The notes below the pieces were generated by a model. The model did no database searches and was not told where the DNA came from. It saw only the letters and a list, made by a program, of their open reading frames with translations. DNA of 64,000 nucleotides from Corallincola platygyrae (GTDB lineage: Bacteria; Pseudomonadota; Gammaproteobacteria; Enterobacterales; Neiellaceae). Positions 1-9,074 of this stretch are shown here, one piece after another; the stretch's first letter is position 1, and the number at the start of each line of letters is the position of its first letter. The stretch spans positions 59,745 to 123,744 of the forward strand of contig NZ_BAABLI010000033.1 in the NCBI RefSeq assembly GCF_039544265.1, given 5' to 3'. The position numbers and the translations under genes were made by a program.

Positions 1-88
1 CAATACCGAACTCTTCATCGCCCATCAGGGCCTCACCGCTGAGTTTTAACAAGATTCGACGGTAAGCAGGCTTTGGATTAATACTCAT
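1..88 (-). CDS. pyrH: UMP kinase PyrH, N-terminal fragment
   Basis: Only the first 29 codons lie in the window; the gene runs off the left edge. The fragment contains RRILLKLSGEAL and then GDEEFGI, the characteristic N-terminus of bacterial UMP kinase, whose KLSGE segment contacts phosphate. The enzyme phosphorylates UMP to UDP for pyrimidine nucleotide synthesis. Its position just downstream of rpsB-tsf on the same strand is the standard gammaproteobacterial order. A terminator hairpin lies between tsf and this gene. Confidence 0.9.
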   Translation of the reverse strand, partial: MSINPKPAYRRILLKLSGEALMGDEEFGI

Positions 89-114
89 AGTTCTCTCGGA
101 TAATTTGGAGACGG

Positions 115-138
115 AAAAAAGGCAGCCATTTGGCTGCC
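115..138 (-). terminator. tsf intrinsic terminator
   Basis: A 7-bp stem GGCAGCC/GGCTGCC with a 4-base loop is followed on the minus strand by a run of six T. It lies 15 bases after the tsf stop and before pyrH, so it should end or attenuate rpsB-tsf transcription. Confidence 0.8.
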
Positions 139-153
139 TTATCTTACAACGAG

Positions 154-1035
154 TTAGGCTTTCTGTGCAGCTGCAACTTGTGCCTGAACTTCTGCAGCGA
201 AATCATCTTCCGCTTTTTCGATACCTTCACCCACTTCAAAGCGAACGAAAGTAACAACATCAGCATTTGCTGCTTTCAGCAGTTCGCCAACGCTTTGCGA
301 AGGATCTTTCACGAAAGGCTGACCAGTCAGGCTGATTTCGCCGGTGAACTTCTTCATACGGCCAACAACCATCTTCTCAGCGATCTCAGCAGGCTTGCCG
401 CTGTTCATCGCGATCTCGATCTGGATCTGCTTCTCTTTTTCTACAACTTCAGCAGAAACGTCTTCAGGCTTAACGAACTGCGGGTTGCTTGCAGCAACGT
501 GCATGGCGATATCTTTCGCCAGTTCTTCGCTTGCACCGTTTGCAGCAACCAGAACACCGATACGTGCGCCGTGGATGTAGCTAGCTACAACGTCAGCACC
601 TTCAACCAGAACAACGCGACGGATGTTGATGTTCTCACCAATCTTAGCGATCAGGTTAGTACGAGCTTCGTCAACCTTAACACCGTCCAGTTCACACGCA
701 AGCAGCGCTTCCAGAGATGCAGTTTTGTTGTCCAGTGCCAGAGATACCAGCTTGTCACCAAACGCCAGGAAGTTTTCGTCACGAGCAACGAAGTCAGTTT
801 CGCTGTTCAGTTCGATCATTACAGCGACGTCACCTGCGCTCTTAGTCAGGATGATACCTTCTGCAGCAACACGACCTGCTTTCTTAGCCGCTTTCGCTTG
901 GCCAGACTTACGCATGTCTTCAATCGCTTTTTCGATATCACCTTCAGCGGCTGTCAACGCCTTCTTACAATCCATCATGCCAGCGCCAGTGCGCTCGCGC
1001 AGTTCCTTAACCATAGCTGCTGTAATTGCTGCCAT
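154..1035 (-). CDS. tsf: Translation elongation factor EF-Ts
   Basis: This 293-residue protein is the nucleotide exchange factor that recycles EF-Tu from its GDP to its GTP form in the cytoplasm. The N-terminal UBA-like domain (ITAAMVKELRERTGAGMMDC, residues 4-23) and the core segment SETDFVARDENF (about 78-89) are diagnostic. The length matches the roughly 283 residues of the E. coli protein. It follows rpsB on the same strand with a hairpin in the 130-base gap, so its level is probably set by read-through from the rpsB promoter. Confidence 0.97.
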   Translation of the reverse strand: MAAITAAMVKELRERTGAGMMDCKKALTAAEGDIEKAIEDMRKSGQAKAAKKAGRVAAEGIILTKSAGDVAVMIELNSETDFVARDENFLAFGDKLVSLALDNKTASLEALLACELDGVKVDEARTNLIAKIGENINIRRVVLVEGADVVASYIHGARIGVLVAANGASEELAKDIAMHVAASNPQFVKPEDVSAEVVEKEKQIQIEIAMNSGKPAEIAEKMVVGRMKKFTGEISLTGQPFVKDPSQSVGELLKAANADVVTFVRFEVGEGIEKAEDDFAAEVQAQVAAAQKA

Positions 1036-1093
1036 CTGTCAATCCTCGCCTTGCCGGAGTTCCGGCACAAAATAATCCAGTTCAGTTTAGAAG

Positions 1094-1118
1094 AAAGGGG
1101 CCTAAATGCGGCCCCTTT
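1094..1118 (-). terminator. rpsB-tsf intergenic attenuator hairpin
   Basis: The 9-bp arms AAAGGGGCC and GGCCCCTTT with a 7-base loop sit in the rpsB-tsf gap. On the minus strand the hairpin is followed by a weak TTCTTC tract, so partial termination is more likely than a full stop. A partial terminator here would make more S2 mRNA than EF-Ts mRNA. Confidence 0.7.
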
Positions 1119-1166
1119 TCAGCGTTTGTTACCTTAGCGGTAAAAGGGGTGGTTTTATGACCCTAA

Positions 1167-1898
1167 TTACTCAGCTGCTTCTTCAACGAAGCTGTCGCCT
1201 TCGGCGCCAGTAGCACCCTGTGAGCGACCTTCAGCTACAGCGTCAGACGCTGCAGTCAGGTACAAGCTTACAGCACGGATCGCATCATCGTTACCTGGGA
1301 TGATGTAATCAACGCCGTCAGGGCTTGAGTTGGTATCAACTACTGCAACTACAGGAATACCCAGGTTGTTGGCTTCCTTAATTGCAATGTGTTCGTGCTC
1401 AGCATCGATAACGAACAGTACGTCTGGCAGGCCAGCCATATCTTTAATACCGCCCAGGCTCTTTTCCAGCTTTTCCATTTCGCGAGTACGCATCAGCGCC
1501 TCTTTCTTGGTCAGCTTGTCAAAAGTACCGTCCTGGCTTTGAGTTTCCAGGTCTTTCAGGCGTTTGATTGACTGACGCACGGTCTTCCAGTTAGTCAACA
1601 TACCGCCCAACCAGCGGTGGTCAACGTAGAACTGGCCGCAACGCTGTGCTGCTTCACGAACAGCTTCGCTTGCTGCGCGCTTAGTACCAACGAACAATAC
1701 TTTACCTTTCTTAGCAGCAGTGTTGCTGATGAAAGACAAAGCTTCGTTAAACATAGGTACAGTGTGCTCAAGGTTGATGATGTGAACCTTGTTGCGGGCA
1801 CCGAAGATGAAAGGCTTCATCTTTGGGTTCCAGTAACGGGTTTGGTGACCGAAGTGGACACCCGCTTTCAGCATGTCACGCATAGATACGTTAGGCAT
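1167..1898 (-). CDS. rpsB: 30S ribosomal protein S2
   Basis: The 243-residue product is ribosomal protein S2, needed for S1 binding to the 30S subunit. It contains MRDMLKAGVHFGHQTRYWNP at the N-terminus and the conserved LFVGTKRAA and DHRWLGGMLTNW segments. The ATG at 1898 is chosen over an upstream in-frame start at 1931 because an AGAGGAAAG ribosome site lies directly before it and the N-terminus then matches the family. A 5' leader with a stringent-type promoter lies upstream, divergent from map. Confidence 0.97.
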   Translation of the reverse strand: MPNVSMRDMLKAGVHFGHQTRYWNPKMKPFIFGARNKVHIINLEHTVPMFNEALSFISNTAAKKGKVLFVGTKRAASEAVREAAQRCGQFYVDHRWLGGMLTNWKTVRQSIKRLKDLETQSQDGTFDKLTKKEALMRTREMEKLEKSLGGIKDMAGLPDVLFVIDAEHEHIAIKEANNLGIPVVAVVDTNSSPDGVDYIIPGNDDAIRAVSLYLTAASDAVAEGRSQGATGAEGDSFVEEAAE

Positions 1899-2032
1899 AT
1901 TTCTTTCCTCTATGGGGTTAAGCCTCCACATCCCCCATGTATTCGACCTTTTCAGGCACCCCGAAACATGTGACGGAATGTGTGTGTGGTATTTAGTGCC
2001 GTAACCATTTACGACACCTATTTTCGGCGCGC

Positions 2033-2062
2033 TTTATACCATAAATCTACCCACTCTCGCAA
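2033..2062 (-). promoter_or_regulatory. rpsB promoter
   Basis: On the minus strand there is a -35 TTGCGA (2062-2057), an 18-base spacer and a -10 TATAAA (2038-2033) preceded by TGG, followed by a GCGC discriminator. GC-rich discriminators are typical of promoters under stringent control. This leaves a leader of about 130 bases before rpsB. In E. coli the rpsB leader is the target of S2 autoregulation, so a similar role is likely here. Confidence 0.7.
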
Positions 2063-2125
2063 TTAACGACGTGTGAAATTGTCAGTTCTTTGGCGTAATG
2101 CTCGCAAGACGGTCAATTCAACGTC

Positions 2126-2134
2126 TGATATACT
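2126..2134 (+). promoter_or_regulatory. Extended -10 promoter for map
   Basis: The sequence TGATATACT is an extended -10 element located 36 bases before the map ATG. No good -35 hexamer is present at 17 bases, which is usual for extended -10 promoters. It points away from the rpsB promoter. Confidence 0.5.
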
Positions 2135-2170
2135 CTCGCACCGGAATCAAGATGTGTTATTGGACATTGC

Positions 2171-2959
2171 ATGAGTATTGTAATTAAGACCCCGTCTGAA
2201 ATAGAAAAAATGCGAGTTGCCGGACGCCTTGCAGCAGAAGTATTAGAGATGATTGAACCCCACGTTAAAAAAGGGGTAACAACAGACGAGCTGAATACTA
2301 TTTGCCACGATTACATAGTGAACGTCCAGCAGGCTATCCCTGCACCACTGAACTACCATGGATTTCCAAAGTCCATCTGCACCTCAATTAACCACGTTAT
2401 CTGCCATGGCATCCCATCAGATAAGAAACTCAAAGACGGCGATATCGTCAACATAGATATCACCGTGATTAAAGATGGTTACCACGGCGACACCAGTAAG
2501 ATGTTTGTAGTGGGTAAACCTTCAATCCTGGCGGAACGTCTGATTCGGGTAACCCAGGAATGCCTGTACAAAGGTATCGAACTGGTAAAGCCAGGCGCTT
2601 ACCTTGGTGATATCGGTTTTGTTATTCAACAGCATGCAGAAAAACACGGCTATTCAGTCGTAAAAGAGTACTGCGGCCATGGCATAGGTAAAGAGTTCCA
2701 CGAAGAGCCACAAGTACTCCATTACGGTCGCAAAGGCACAGGCGACCAACTTGAGGCTGGCATGTGCTTTACCATTGAGCCAATGATTAATGTCGGCAAA
2801 CCGCACTCCAAGCTACTGAAAGATGGTTGGACCGCCGTGACCAAAGACAGAAGCCTGTCAGCGCAGTGGGAACATACACTGCTGGTAACTGAAAACGGCT
2901 GCGAGGTGCTCACACTCCGCGCCTGTGACACTATCGATCGCATTATCAGTCACGATTAG
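2171..2959 (+). CDS. map: Methionine aminopeptidase type I
   Basis: This 262-residue enzyme removes the initiator methionine from new proteins. The metal ligands of the pita-bread fold are all visible: the two aspartates in VNIDITVIKDGYHGDTSKMF, the histidine in GHGIGKEFHEEP, and the glutamates in FTIEPM and SAQWEHTLLVT. Length and start match the E. coli enzyme of 264 residues. It is divergent from rpsB and is followed 14 bases later by glnD, the same arrangement as in many gammaproteobacteria. Confidence 0.97.
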   Translation: MSIVIKTPSEIEKMRVAGRLAAEVLEMIEPHVKKGVTTDELNTICHDYIVNVQQAIPAPLNYHGFPKSICTSINHVICHGIPSDKKLKDGDIVNIDITVIKDGYHGDTSKMFVVGKPSILAERLIRVTQECLYKGIELVKPGAYLGDIGFVIQQHAEKHGYSVVKEYCGHGIGKEFHEEPQVLHYGRKGTGDQLEAGMCFTIEPMINVGKPHSKLLKDGWTAVTKDRSLSAQWEHTLLVTENGCEVLTLRACDTIDRIISHD

Positions 2960-2973
2960 TTTAGGGAAGTAGT

Positions 2974-5613
2974 ATGTCGACAAAGGAACTGAAGGAGATT
3001 ATCAACGCCGTAAACGACCTGGCAGATCAAGGCCGGGTTGCAGAGTTTCGCCAGGCCAACACCGACTTCCTGACCTGGCTCAAAGCTCAATATCAAGCCG
3101 GCGAATCGGTAAATAATCTGGTTCTTGGTCGATCTCGCTTTGTCGACGCACTTTTATCGGCGCTTTGGCAGCGTTGTGGCTTAGATCAGGTAAAAGACTT
3201 AAGTTTGATTGCTGTCGGAGGCTACGGACGCGGCGAACTCCACCCAAACTCCGATGTCGATATTCTGGTATTGGCAAAAAGACAGATCCCCGAATCAGCA
3301 AAGTCGCAGATCAGTGAATTTATTACCTGGCTTTGGGATGTTCGACTGGAGATCGGTCAAGCGGTACGCTCAGTCAAAGAGTGCATCCAACTAGGCAAAA
3401 GTGATATCACCATTGGCACAAATTTGCTTGAATCCAGGCTTATATGTGGTGCCAGTGAGCCATTTGATAAGCTTCAGGATGCCGTTCAATCAAAACGTTT
3501 CTGGCCTTCGGACGCACTCTATCAGGCCAAGTTAGAAGAACAGCTCAAACGTCATGAGCAGTTTCATGACACCGGCTACAATCTGGAGCCTAATGTCAAA
3601 AGTAACCCAGGCGGTCTGAGAGATATTCAAACGATTGGCTGGGTAGCCAAGAGCCATTTCAACGCGAACAGCTTGCAAGAGCTAATCGGCCATGGCTTTT
3701 TGACCGAAGACGAGCATCAGGAATTGATGGAGTGCCAATCTTTCCTTTGGCAGGTTCGTTTTATTCTTCACATCACCACTGAACGCTCTGAAAACCGCTT
3801 GTTATTCGAGCACCAGCCTAAGGTAGCCTCAGCCCTCGGCTATTGCGACGAAGGAAATGTCGCCGTCGAGAAAATGATGAAGCGGTTTTACCAGACCATC
3901 CGCCGAGTGAGAGAGTTAAACGACATGCTGATGCAGTTGTTTGACCAGGCTATTCTGGGCTCTCACAACAAAGCGAAGATCTACCCCATTGACCAGGGTT
4001 TTCAGCGTCGTGGCGAAATGATTGAGATTCTTGACGATGGCCTTTTCCAATCTCGTCCTGAATCGATGTTAGAGCTGTTTCTTCATATTGCGGACGACCC
4101 GGCGATCAAAGGGATCAGTGCCCAGACTATTCGCCAACTGCGCATCGCCCGCCGCAGTTTCTCAGGATACCTGGTCGACCACCCTTCATTTAGAAGGCTG
4201 TTTAATCAACTGCTCAAACACCCAAGAGGTATGGGAAGGCCGATAAGCCGAATGCATAAACACTCTATGCTGGCGCTTTACTTCCCGCTTTGGCAGCAGA
4301 TTATGGGGCAGATGCAATTTGACCTGTTCCATGCCTATACCGTTGACGAGCACACCTATCGCCTGCTGCAGAACATGTATCACTTTCTGCGGCCTCGCGA
4401 GCAGCACAACTTCCCGCTGTGCAGCGAGCTGTTGAGGAAGATGCGAAAGCCTGAACTCCTTTTTCTTGCGGGTCTGTTCCACGATATTGCTAAAGGCCGC
4501 GGCGGAGACCACTCGGAACTTGGAGCCGTCGATGCAAAGGCGTTCTGCCTTCAGCACGGCTTTCCAGAAAAAGATGCAGATATAGTTGCCTGGTTGGTCG
4601 AGAGCCACCTGCTGATGTCTGTTACCGCACAGAAACGGGATATCTACGACCCAGACGTAGTAAAAGAGTTCGCAGAAAAAGTCGGCGATGAAAAGCGCTT
4701 AGACTACCTGTATTGCCTGACAGTTGCAGACATAAACGCGACCAATGACAACCTCTGGAATACCTGGAAAGCTGCCTTGCTGCGTGAGCTGTATTTTGCA
4801 ACTCAATCCTTATTCAGGCACGGACTGGAACAACATTACGATGCAAACGCACAGCAAGTCAGTGCAACACGTGATGACGCCAGGGCCGCACTCATTCAGC
4901 GCTTCCCTGAAGGCCGTGTTGATGAGTTGTTGGGAAGGCTATTTGATGACTACTTCCAGCGCCACACGGCGGAGCAGATCGCCTGGCACGGCAGAGAGAT
5001 TCTGAATCACACTGGTAGCGAACCTCTTATTCTTATCAGCAAACAGATGACCCGAGGTGGGACCGAAATATTCATCTACACCAAAGATTGCCAGGGGTTG
5101 TTTGCCAAAACCGTGGGACTGCTCGATAGAAAAGGGCTGAATATTCACGATGCACAGATCATGAGTACCCGTGATAATCACACGTTAGACAGCTTTGTCG
5201 TGCTAGAACAGGATGGTGAGCCACTGACAGCTCCACATCGTGTTGAAGAGATAAAAACAGAACTTCTGGAGGTGCTGGTATGCGACTCAAAGAGTACAGA
5301 GGCAACCCGGCGGCCACCGCGCGCAATGAGGCATTTCTCTGTGCCTACTCAGGTAAAGTTCCTCGACACTGAGGACCATAGCCGGACCATGTTGGAGCTG
5401 GTAGCACTCGATTATCCCGGTTTATTGGCAACCTTAGGGGATATTTTCGAAGAACATGAGGTCTACCTCCAGGCAGCGAAGATCACCACTATCGGCGAAC
5501 GCGCAGAGGACTTTTTTATATTAACTGGTGCTAAAGGTGCAGGCATGGAAGCGTCAGCCCGAGACGCACTGCAGCAAGCATTAGAAGAAAGAATTAACCA
5601 ATCAATTGAGTAA
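2974..5613 (+). CDS. glnD: Bifunctional uridylyltransferase GlnD
   Basis: GlnD senses glutamine and adds or removes UMP from the PII proteins, controlling nitrogen assimilation. The 879-residue chain has the nucleotidyltransferase motif GGYGRGELHPNSDVD at 82-96, an HD hydrolase domain with HD at 503-504 (LFHDIAKGRGGDHSE), and two C-terminal ACT domains from about 697 and 806. All four parts expected of the family are present, so it should have both activities. The usual second residue of the NT motif is serine (GSYGRGE); here it is glycine, a mild variation. Confidence 0.96.
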   Translation: MSTKELKEIINAVNDLADQGRVAEFRQANTDFLTWLKAQYQAGESVNNLVLGRSRFVDALLSALWQRCGLDQVKDLSLIAVGGYGRGELHPNSDVDILVLAKRQIPESAKSQISEFITWLWDVRLEIGQAVRSVKECIQLGKSDITIGTNLLESRLICGASEPFDKLQDAVQSKRFWPSDALYQAKLEEQLKRHEQFHDTGYNLEPNVKSNPGGLRDIQTIGWVAKSHFNANSLQELIGHGFLTEDEHQELMECQSFLWQVRFILHITTERSENRLLFEHQPKVASALGYCDEGNVAVEKMMKRFYQTIRRVRELNDMLMQLFDQAILGSHNKAKIYPIDQGFQRRGEMIEILDDGLFQSRPESMLELFLHIADDPAIKGISAQTIRQLRIARRSFSGYLVDHPSFRRLFNQLLKHPRGMGRPISRMHKHSMLALYFPLWQQIMGQMQFDLFHAYTVDEHTYRLLQNMYHFLRPREQHNFPLCSELLRKMRKPELLFLAGLFHDIAKGRGGDHSELGAVDAKAFCLQHGFPEKDADIVAWLVESHLLMSVTAQKRDIYDPDVVKEFAEKVGDEKRLDYLYCLTVADINATNDNLWNTWKAALLRELYFATQSLFRHGLEQHYDANAQQVSATRDDARAALIQRFPEGRVDELLGRLFDDYFQRHTAEQIAWHGREILNHTGSEPLILISKQMTRGGTEIFIYTKDCQGLFAKTVGLLDRKGLNIHDAQIMSTRDNHTLDSFVVLEQDGEPLTAPHRVEEIKTELLEVLVCDSKSTEATRRPPRAMRHFSVPTQVKFLDTEDHSRTMLELVALDYPGLLATLGDIFEEHEVYLQAAKITTIGERAEDFFILTGAKGAGMEASARDALQQALEERINQSIE

Positions 5614-5639
5614 ATTTTGTTTATAACCGGAGACTATTA

Positions 5640-6464
5640 ATGACTGAACTACAGGCCATTATTGAAGCGGCGTTTGAAGAGCGTGAAAACATCACTCCTT
5701 CAAGCGTTGAGCCACAGGTAAAAGCCGCCATCATTGAAGCGATCGAAATGATTGATCATGGTAAGGCGCGTGTTGCCGAAAAGATTGCCGGCGAATGGGT
5801 TGTGCATCAGTGGTTAAAAAAAGCAGTACTGCTTTACTTCCGTATCAATGACAATGCAGTTGTTGAAGGCGCTGAAAGCAAATACTTCGATAAAGTACCA
5901 ATGAAGTATGAGAACTACACAGAAGAAGACTTCAAGCGTGATGGCGCGCGTGTCGTTCCTCCAGCAGCTGTTCGTAAAGGTTCATTTATCGCCAACGATG
6001 CAGTACTAATGCCTTCTTATGTAAACATCGGTGCGTACGTAGGTGAAGGTACCATGGTTGATACATGGGCAACTGTAGGCTCGTGTGCTCAGATCGGTAA
6101 AAACGTACACCTTTCAGGCGGTGTCGGCATCGGTGGCGTTCTGGAGCCACTGCAGGCTAACCCTACTATCATCGAAGATAACTGTTTCATCGGAGCGCGC
6201 TCAGAGGTTGTTGAAGGTGTTATCGTTGAAGAGGGTTCTGTGATCTCTATGGGCGTTTACATTGGTCAAAGCACCCGTATCTTTGATCGTGAAACCGGAG
6301 AAATCCACTACGGTCGAGTTCCTGCAGGTTCAGTTGTTGTAAGTGGTAACCTGCCTTCCAAGTGCGGTAACTACAGCCTGTACGCTGCGATTATCGTTAA
6401 AAAGGTAGATGCCAAAACTCGCTCAAAAGTGGGCATCAATGCCCTGCTGCGAAGCGCAGAGTAA
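5640..6464 (+). CDS. dapD: Tetrahydrodipicolinate N-succinyltransferase
   Basis: DapD transfers succinyl from succinyl-CoA to tetrahydrodipicolinate in the lysine and diaminopimelate pathway that feeds peptidoglycan. The 274-residue length is exactly the family size. The C-terminal half is a left-handed beta-helix of hexapeptide repeats, visible in YVNIGAYVGEGTMVDTWATV and GVGIGGVLEPLQANP. It lies 26 bases after glnD in the usual map-glnD-dapD order and ends before a strong bidirectional terminator. Confidence 0.97.
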   Translation: MTELQAIIEAAFEERENITPSSVEPQVKAAIIEAIEMIDHGKARVAEKIAGEWVVHQWLKKAVLLYFRINDNAVVEGAESKYFDKVPMKYENYTEEDFKRDGARVVPPAAVRKGSFIANDAVLMPSYVNIGAYVGEGTMVDTWATVGSCAQIGKNVHLSGGVGIGGVLEPLQANPTIIEDNCFIGARSEVVEGVIVEEGSVISMGVYIGQSTRIFDRETGEIHYGRVPAGSVVVSGNLPSKCGNYSLYAAIIVKKVDAKTRSKVGINALLRSAE

Positions 6465-6523
6465 CCATGGAGACTAACGCGTAACTATCCTGAAACGGAT
6501 CGTTGCACGTATGTTTACCAAAT

Positions 6524-6557
6524 AAAAAAACCGAGCTATTTGAGCTCGGTTTTTTTA
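6524..6557. terminator. Bidirectional terminator between dapD and malM
   Basis: A 7-bp stem CCGAGCT/AGCTCGG with a 5-base loop is flanked by seven A on the left and seven T on the right. It can therefore end transcription from both dapD and the convergent malM. Confidence 0.9.
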
Positions 6558-6576
6558 TTTGGGTATCAAATCACTG

Positions 6577-7584
6577 TTAGCGGAGATTCTTTACCGACTC
6601 GATGAAGATCTTTCTAGCGCTTCTAGAGCCGGCTCTTTCAGCCTCTTCAACAAGCTTCATAGCCTTATCGATCTCATTGTTGGCAACAGCCTTTTCGATC
6701 AGCTGATTGTAAAGGTCCTCAGTCTCAGGGAGCATTGATACATTGCCGCTCGCAACATTGGATGTGAGTCCTGGCGTAGGCGAACTGTCGGGCACTTCGT
6801 CAGGGTGTGGCACATCCACATATTCCTGCACTTCGCTGTCACCGCCGAACATGTTGGAAAAGAATTGATCGACAGGATCGTCCGTTGCCAAGCTGCCATG
6901 GCCAGAGTTTATCGATAAGCTTAACTTGCCTATGGGTGAATGCTTCGCGATGGGATCTGCAACAGCTGGATCGGCTCTTCCCTGGCTTTCAGCAAACACT
7001 CGGAGCTGATGTTTCATCTGCGTAAAGCCATTCAAATCAGCCTCTGTAGTAAACACCAAGAGGTAAACTTCAGCCCCCGGGCTTTCTGGAGGCAGGCCAT
7101 TGAAGCCTATATCCAAACTGACATTATCTGGATCAAGCATTCGTGCGGGTGTGTAGGTAAATGTCTTTGAGGTGAACACCCTGGTTGGCGAAAAGTTTGC
7201 GTTTAATACAATAACGTTGGGACTGAATAAAGTAGTTTCTTCGTATACATCACTACGGATACTCAGAGAGTATGCACCGACAACACTTGGCAGTCTGTAA
7301 GACTTAACAAAACTCTTGCCTGTTTTAAATTCAAAGATCTGAGCCGATGTATCTACCGTTGTGCGTAAACGAGAGCCAGGTTTAAGCGTCTCGTACCTAA
7401 GTTGAGATAAAGATTCACAGCAAGGCTGCCCATTAAACAACTCCCACTTAGCCTGTTCCATGTCAGCAAGAGGCTGTTCAGTATCATCTTTTCCGCTAAA
7501 CCAATCTAGCCAGTCAGCACTTGCAGATGAGATAGAAAATGAAATGACTAAAACGCCGATAGCCAATGACCGCAAAATACCCAT
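6577..7584 (-). CDS. malM: Maltose operon periplasmic protein MalM
   Basis: The 335-residue product begins with a signal peptide ending in SSASA and is exported. It matches the MalM family in two characteristic blocks: DVYEETTLFSPNVIVLNANF with the following TFTYTPARM and YLLVFTTEADL, and the C-terminal AMKLVEEAERAGSRSARKIF. MalM is a periplasmic protein of the maltose regulon whose exact role is not settled. It lies downstream of lamB on the same strand, as in enteric malK-lamB-malM, but a terminator separates the two and no malEFGK is nearby. The central region (about 215-265) is poorly conserved and acidic. Confidence 0.85.
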   Translation of the reverse strand: MGILRSLAIGVLVISFSISSASADWLDWFSGKDDTEQPLADMEQAKWELFNGQPCCESLSQLRYETLKPGSRLRTTVDTSAQIFEFKTGKSFVKSYRLPSVVGAYSLSIRSDVYEETTLFSPNVIVLNANFSPTRVFTSKTFTYTPARMLDPDNVSLDIGFNGLPPESPGAEVYLLVFTTEADLNGFTQMKHQLRVFAESQGRADPAVADPIAKHSPIGKLSLSINSGHGSLATDDPVDQFFSNMFGGDSEVQEYVDVPHPDEVPDSSPTPGLTSNVASGNVSMLPETEDLYNQLIEKAVANNEIDKAMKLVEEAERAGSRSARKIFIESVKNLR

Positions 7585-7665
7585 TACGCTTTGTACACCT
7601 TAAATTGTGCTAAATAAAAAAAGTTGGATTCGTAACTGAAAACGCACCGAAGAGGGCTCACCGTA

Positions 7666-7701
7666 TATAAAAAGCCCCCGGATAGCAAGCTACCGAGGGC
7701 T
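7666..7701 (-). terminator. lamB terminator
   Basis: On the minus strand GCCCTCGGTAGC pairs with GCTATCCGGGGGC through one bulge and two G-U pairs, followed by TTTTTAT. It lies about 45 bases after the lamB stop and 80 bases before malM, so it may lower malM expression relative to lamB. Confidence 0.75.
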
Positions 7702-7711
7702 CGAGTTTTGC

Positions 7712-7733
7712 ACTAAACAGCTAGCTGTTTAGT
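7712..7733. repeat. 22-bp perfect palindrome after lamB
   Basis: The half-site ACTAAACAGCT is followed directly by its exact reverse complement. It starts 12 bases after the lamB stop and precedes the terminator. It would form a stable hairpin in the 3' untranslated RNA or serve as a dimeric protein site. No function is known to me. Confidence 0.6.
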
Positions 7734-7745
7734 AACAGGTTGTGC

Positions 7746-9074
7746 TTACCACCAAGCTTCAACCTGTGCGCCGAAACGGAAGTTACCGTCATCGCCGTCT
7801 GCAGTGCGCTGCTCAGCTTGCTCACCCCAGAAAGAACCTGCGTACAGGCGGATTTGAGGACGAGCCCAGAAGCTCTTACCTGCAGACCAGTTCTGAGAAA
7901 CCATAACTTTGTACAGGTCGTACTCGCCGTTATCGCCTTCCCAAGGATAGCCTTCGTCATCGCTGTAACCGAATTCTACAGCAGTGCTCATTACGTCGTT
8001 CCACTTGTAAGTAGGACGCGCAACAATTGACAGACGCTTCAGGTCATCGTAATCGCCATAAGTTTCAGCAACTTGGTACAATACTGAGTAACCCATTTCC
8101 AGGTCTTTGGTCAACTTGATTACACCAAAGTCCATGATACGGACTGAAGTTTCTTGCTGACCATCCCACCAAGGGTTGTTCAGAGACTCACCACCGCCGT
8201 GGTTAGCCCATGCTGCGTGACCCATTGAGTCAGCACCGTACTGAACAACGATCTTGTTGAAGCCACCCATCAGAGGATGAGAGATTTCAGCAGTCAGGAA
8301 GTAACCGTCGTCGTCGCCGTAGTCAGCATCATCTTGGGCGTCAGTCAGGTCAGCGAAGCCGTAGATACCGATCAGTTCTAAGCTTGCGCCAGACCACAGA
8401 GGGATACCAGAGAAACGAACGTCAAGTTTGTTGTTCTGGATAGTAGGACCGTTTGCTTCGTCACCGCCTTGGATGCGAGAAGGAGTGTCGAAGTTAGTCC
8501 AAGCAAATGACATCTTACCTGGGCCTACATCAACACCTTCAAGACCAACACCGTAGCCAGAGTTGTTCACATAGAACAAATCCAACCAGTGAACGTCTTT
8601 ACGCTGATAGAAACGCTTACCAGCCCACAGAGAAGCTTCTGGAGCCCAACCGATTACACCCTTACCAGTTGCGAAGAACTGACGCAGAGCGAAGTCGCCT
8701 TCACCCCAAGGTTCGTTTTGGTTTTGCAGGTTGCCATTTTCGTCAAGAACAGGCTGACTACGCTGCAGAGACTGGTAGTCATTACCTTGGTTCTGGATGT
8801 CAGTTGCCCACATTGCTTCAACACTGAAGACTTTACCGTCGCGGTTGTAAACTTCTTGTTGAAGATCCAACTCGATGTACGTGTCACACTCATCACCCAG
8901 ACGACCAACCCAGTGGCCACCTGCGCCTGAACCGTAGCAAAGCTGCTCACCGCCGTCACCGGTAGTAGACAGGCCTGCACGAGCATAACCGTGGAATTCA
9001 ACTGCAGAAGCGCTTGCAGCAGTCAGAGCTGATGCGATCGCTAATGCGATTGGAAGTGCTTTGATTTTAGCCAT
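7746..9074 (-). CDS. lamB: Maltoporin LamB
   Basis: LamB is a trimeric 18-stranded outer-membrane channel for maltose and maltodextrins. The 442-residue precursor has a signal peptide ending SAVA-like in ASASA, then VEFHGYARAG, the first beta-strand typical of maltoporins. It carries a cysteine pair near residues 46 and 59 (LCYGSG and DECDTY) as in the loop-1 region of LamB, and it ends FGAQVEAWW with a terminal aromatic residue, the outer-membrane assembly signal. It is expressed from a long regulatory region with a near-ideal CRP site and is followed by malM. Glycan specificity beyond maltose cannot be judged from sequence. Confidence 0.9.
   Translation of the reverse strand: MAKIKALPIALAIASALTAASASAVEFHGYARAGLSTTGDGGEQLCYGSGAGGHWVGRLGDECDTYIELDLQQEVYNRDGKVFSVEAMWATDIQNQGNDYQSLQRSQPVLDENGNLQNQNEPWGEGDFALRQFFATGKGVIGWAPEASLWAGKRFYQRKDVHWLDLFYVNNSGYGVGLEGVDVGPGKMSFAWTNFDTPSRIQGGDEANGPTIQNNKLDVRFSGIPLWSGASLELIGIYGFADLTDAQDDADYGDDDGYFLTAEISHPLMGGFNKIVVQYGADSMGHAAWANHGGGESLNNPWWDGQQETSVRIMDFGVIKLTKDLEMGYSVLYQVAETYGDYDDLKRLSIVARPTYKWNDVMSTAVEFGYSDDEGYPWEGDNGEYDLYKVMVSQNWSAGKSFWARPQIRLYAGSFWGEQAEQRTADGDDGNFRFGAQVEAWW

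Noticed and set aside
130..1137. Long plus-strand open frame of 335 codons opposite tsf
   Set aside because: It is the antisense shadow of tsf. It has no ribosome site, the protein is rich in F, N and C with no family features, and EF-Ts on the other strand is certain.
8507..8930. Overlapping plus-strand frames inside lamB
   Set aside because: Both are antisense shadows of the porin, whose signal peptide and C-terminal beta signal are intact.
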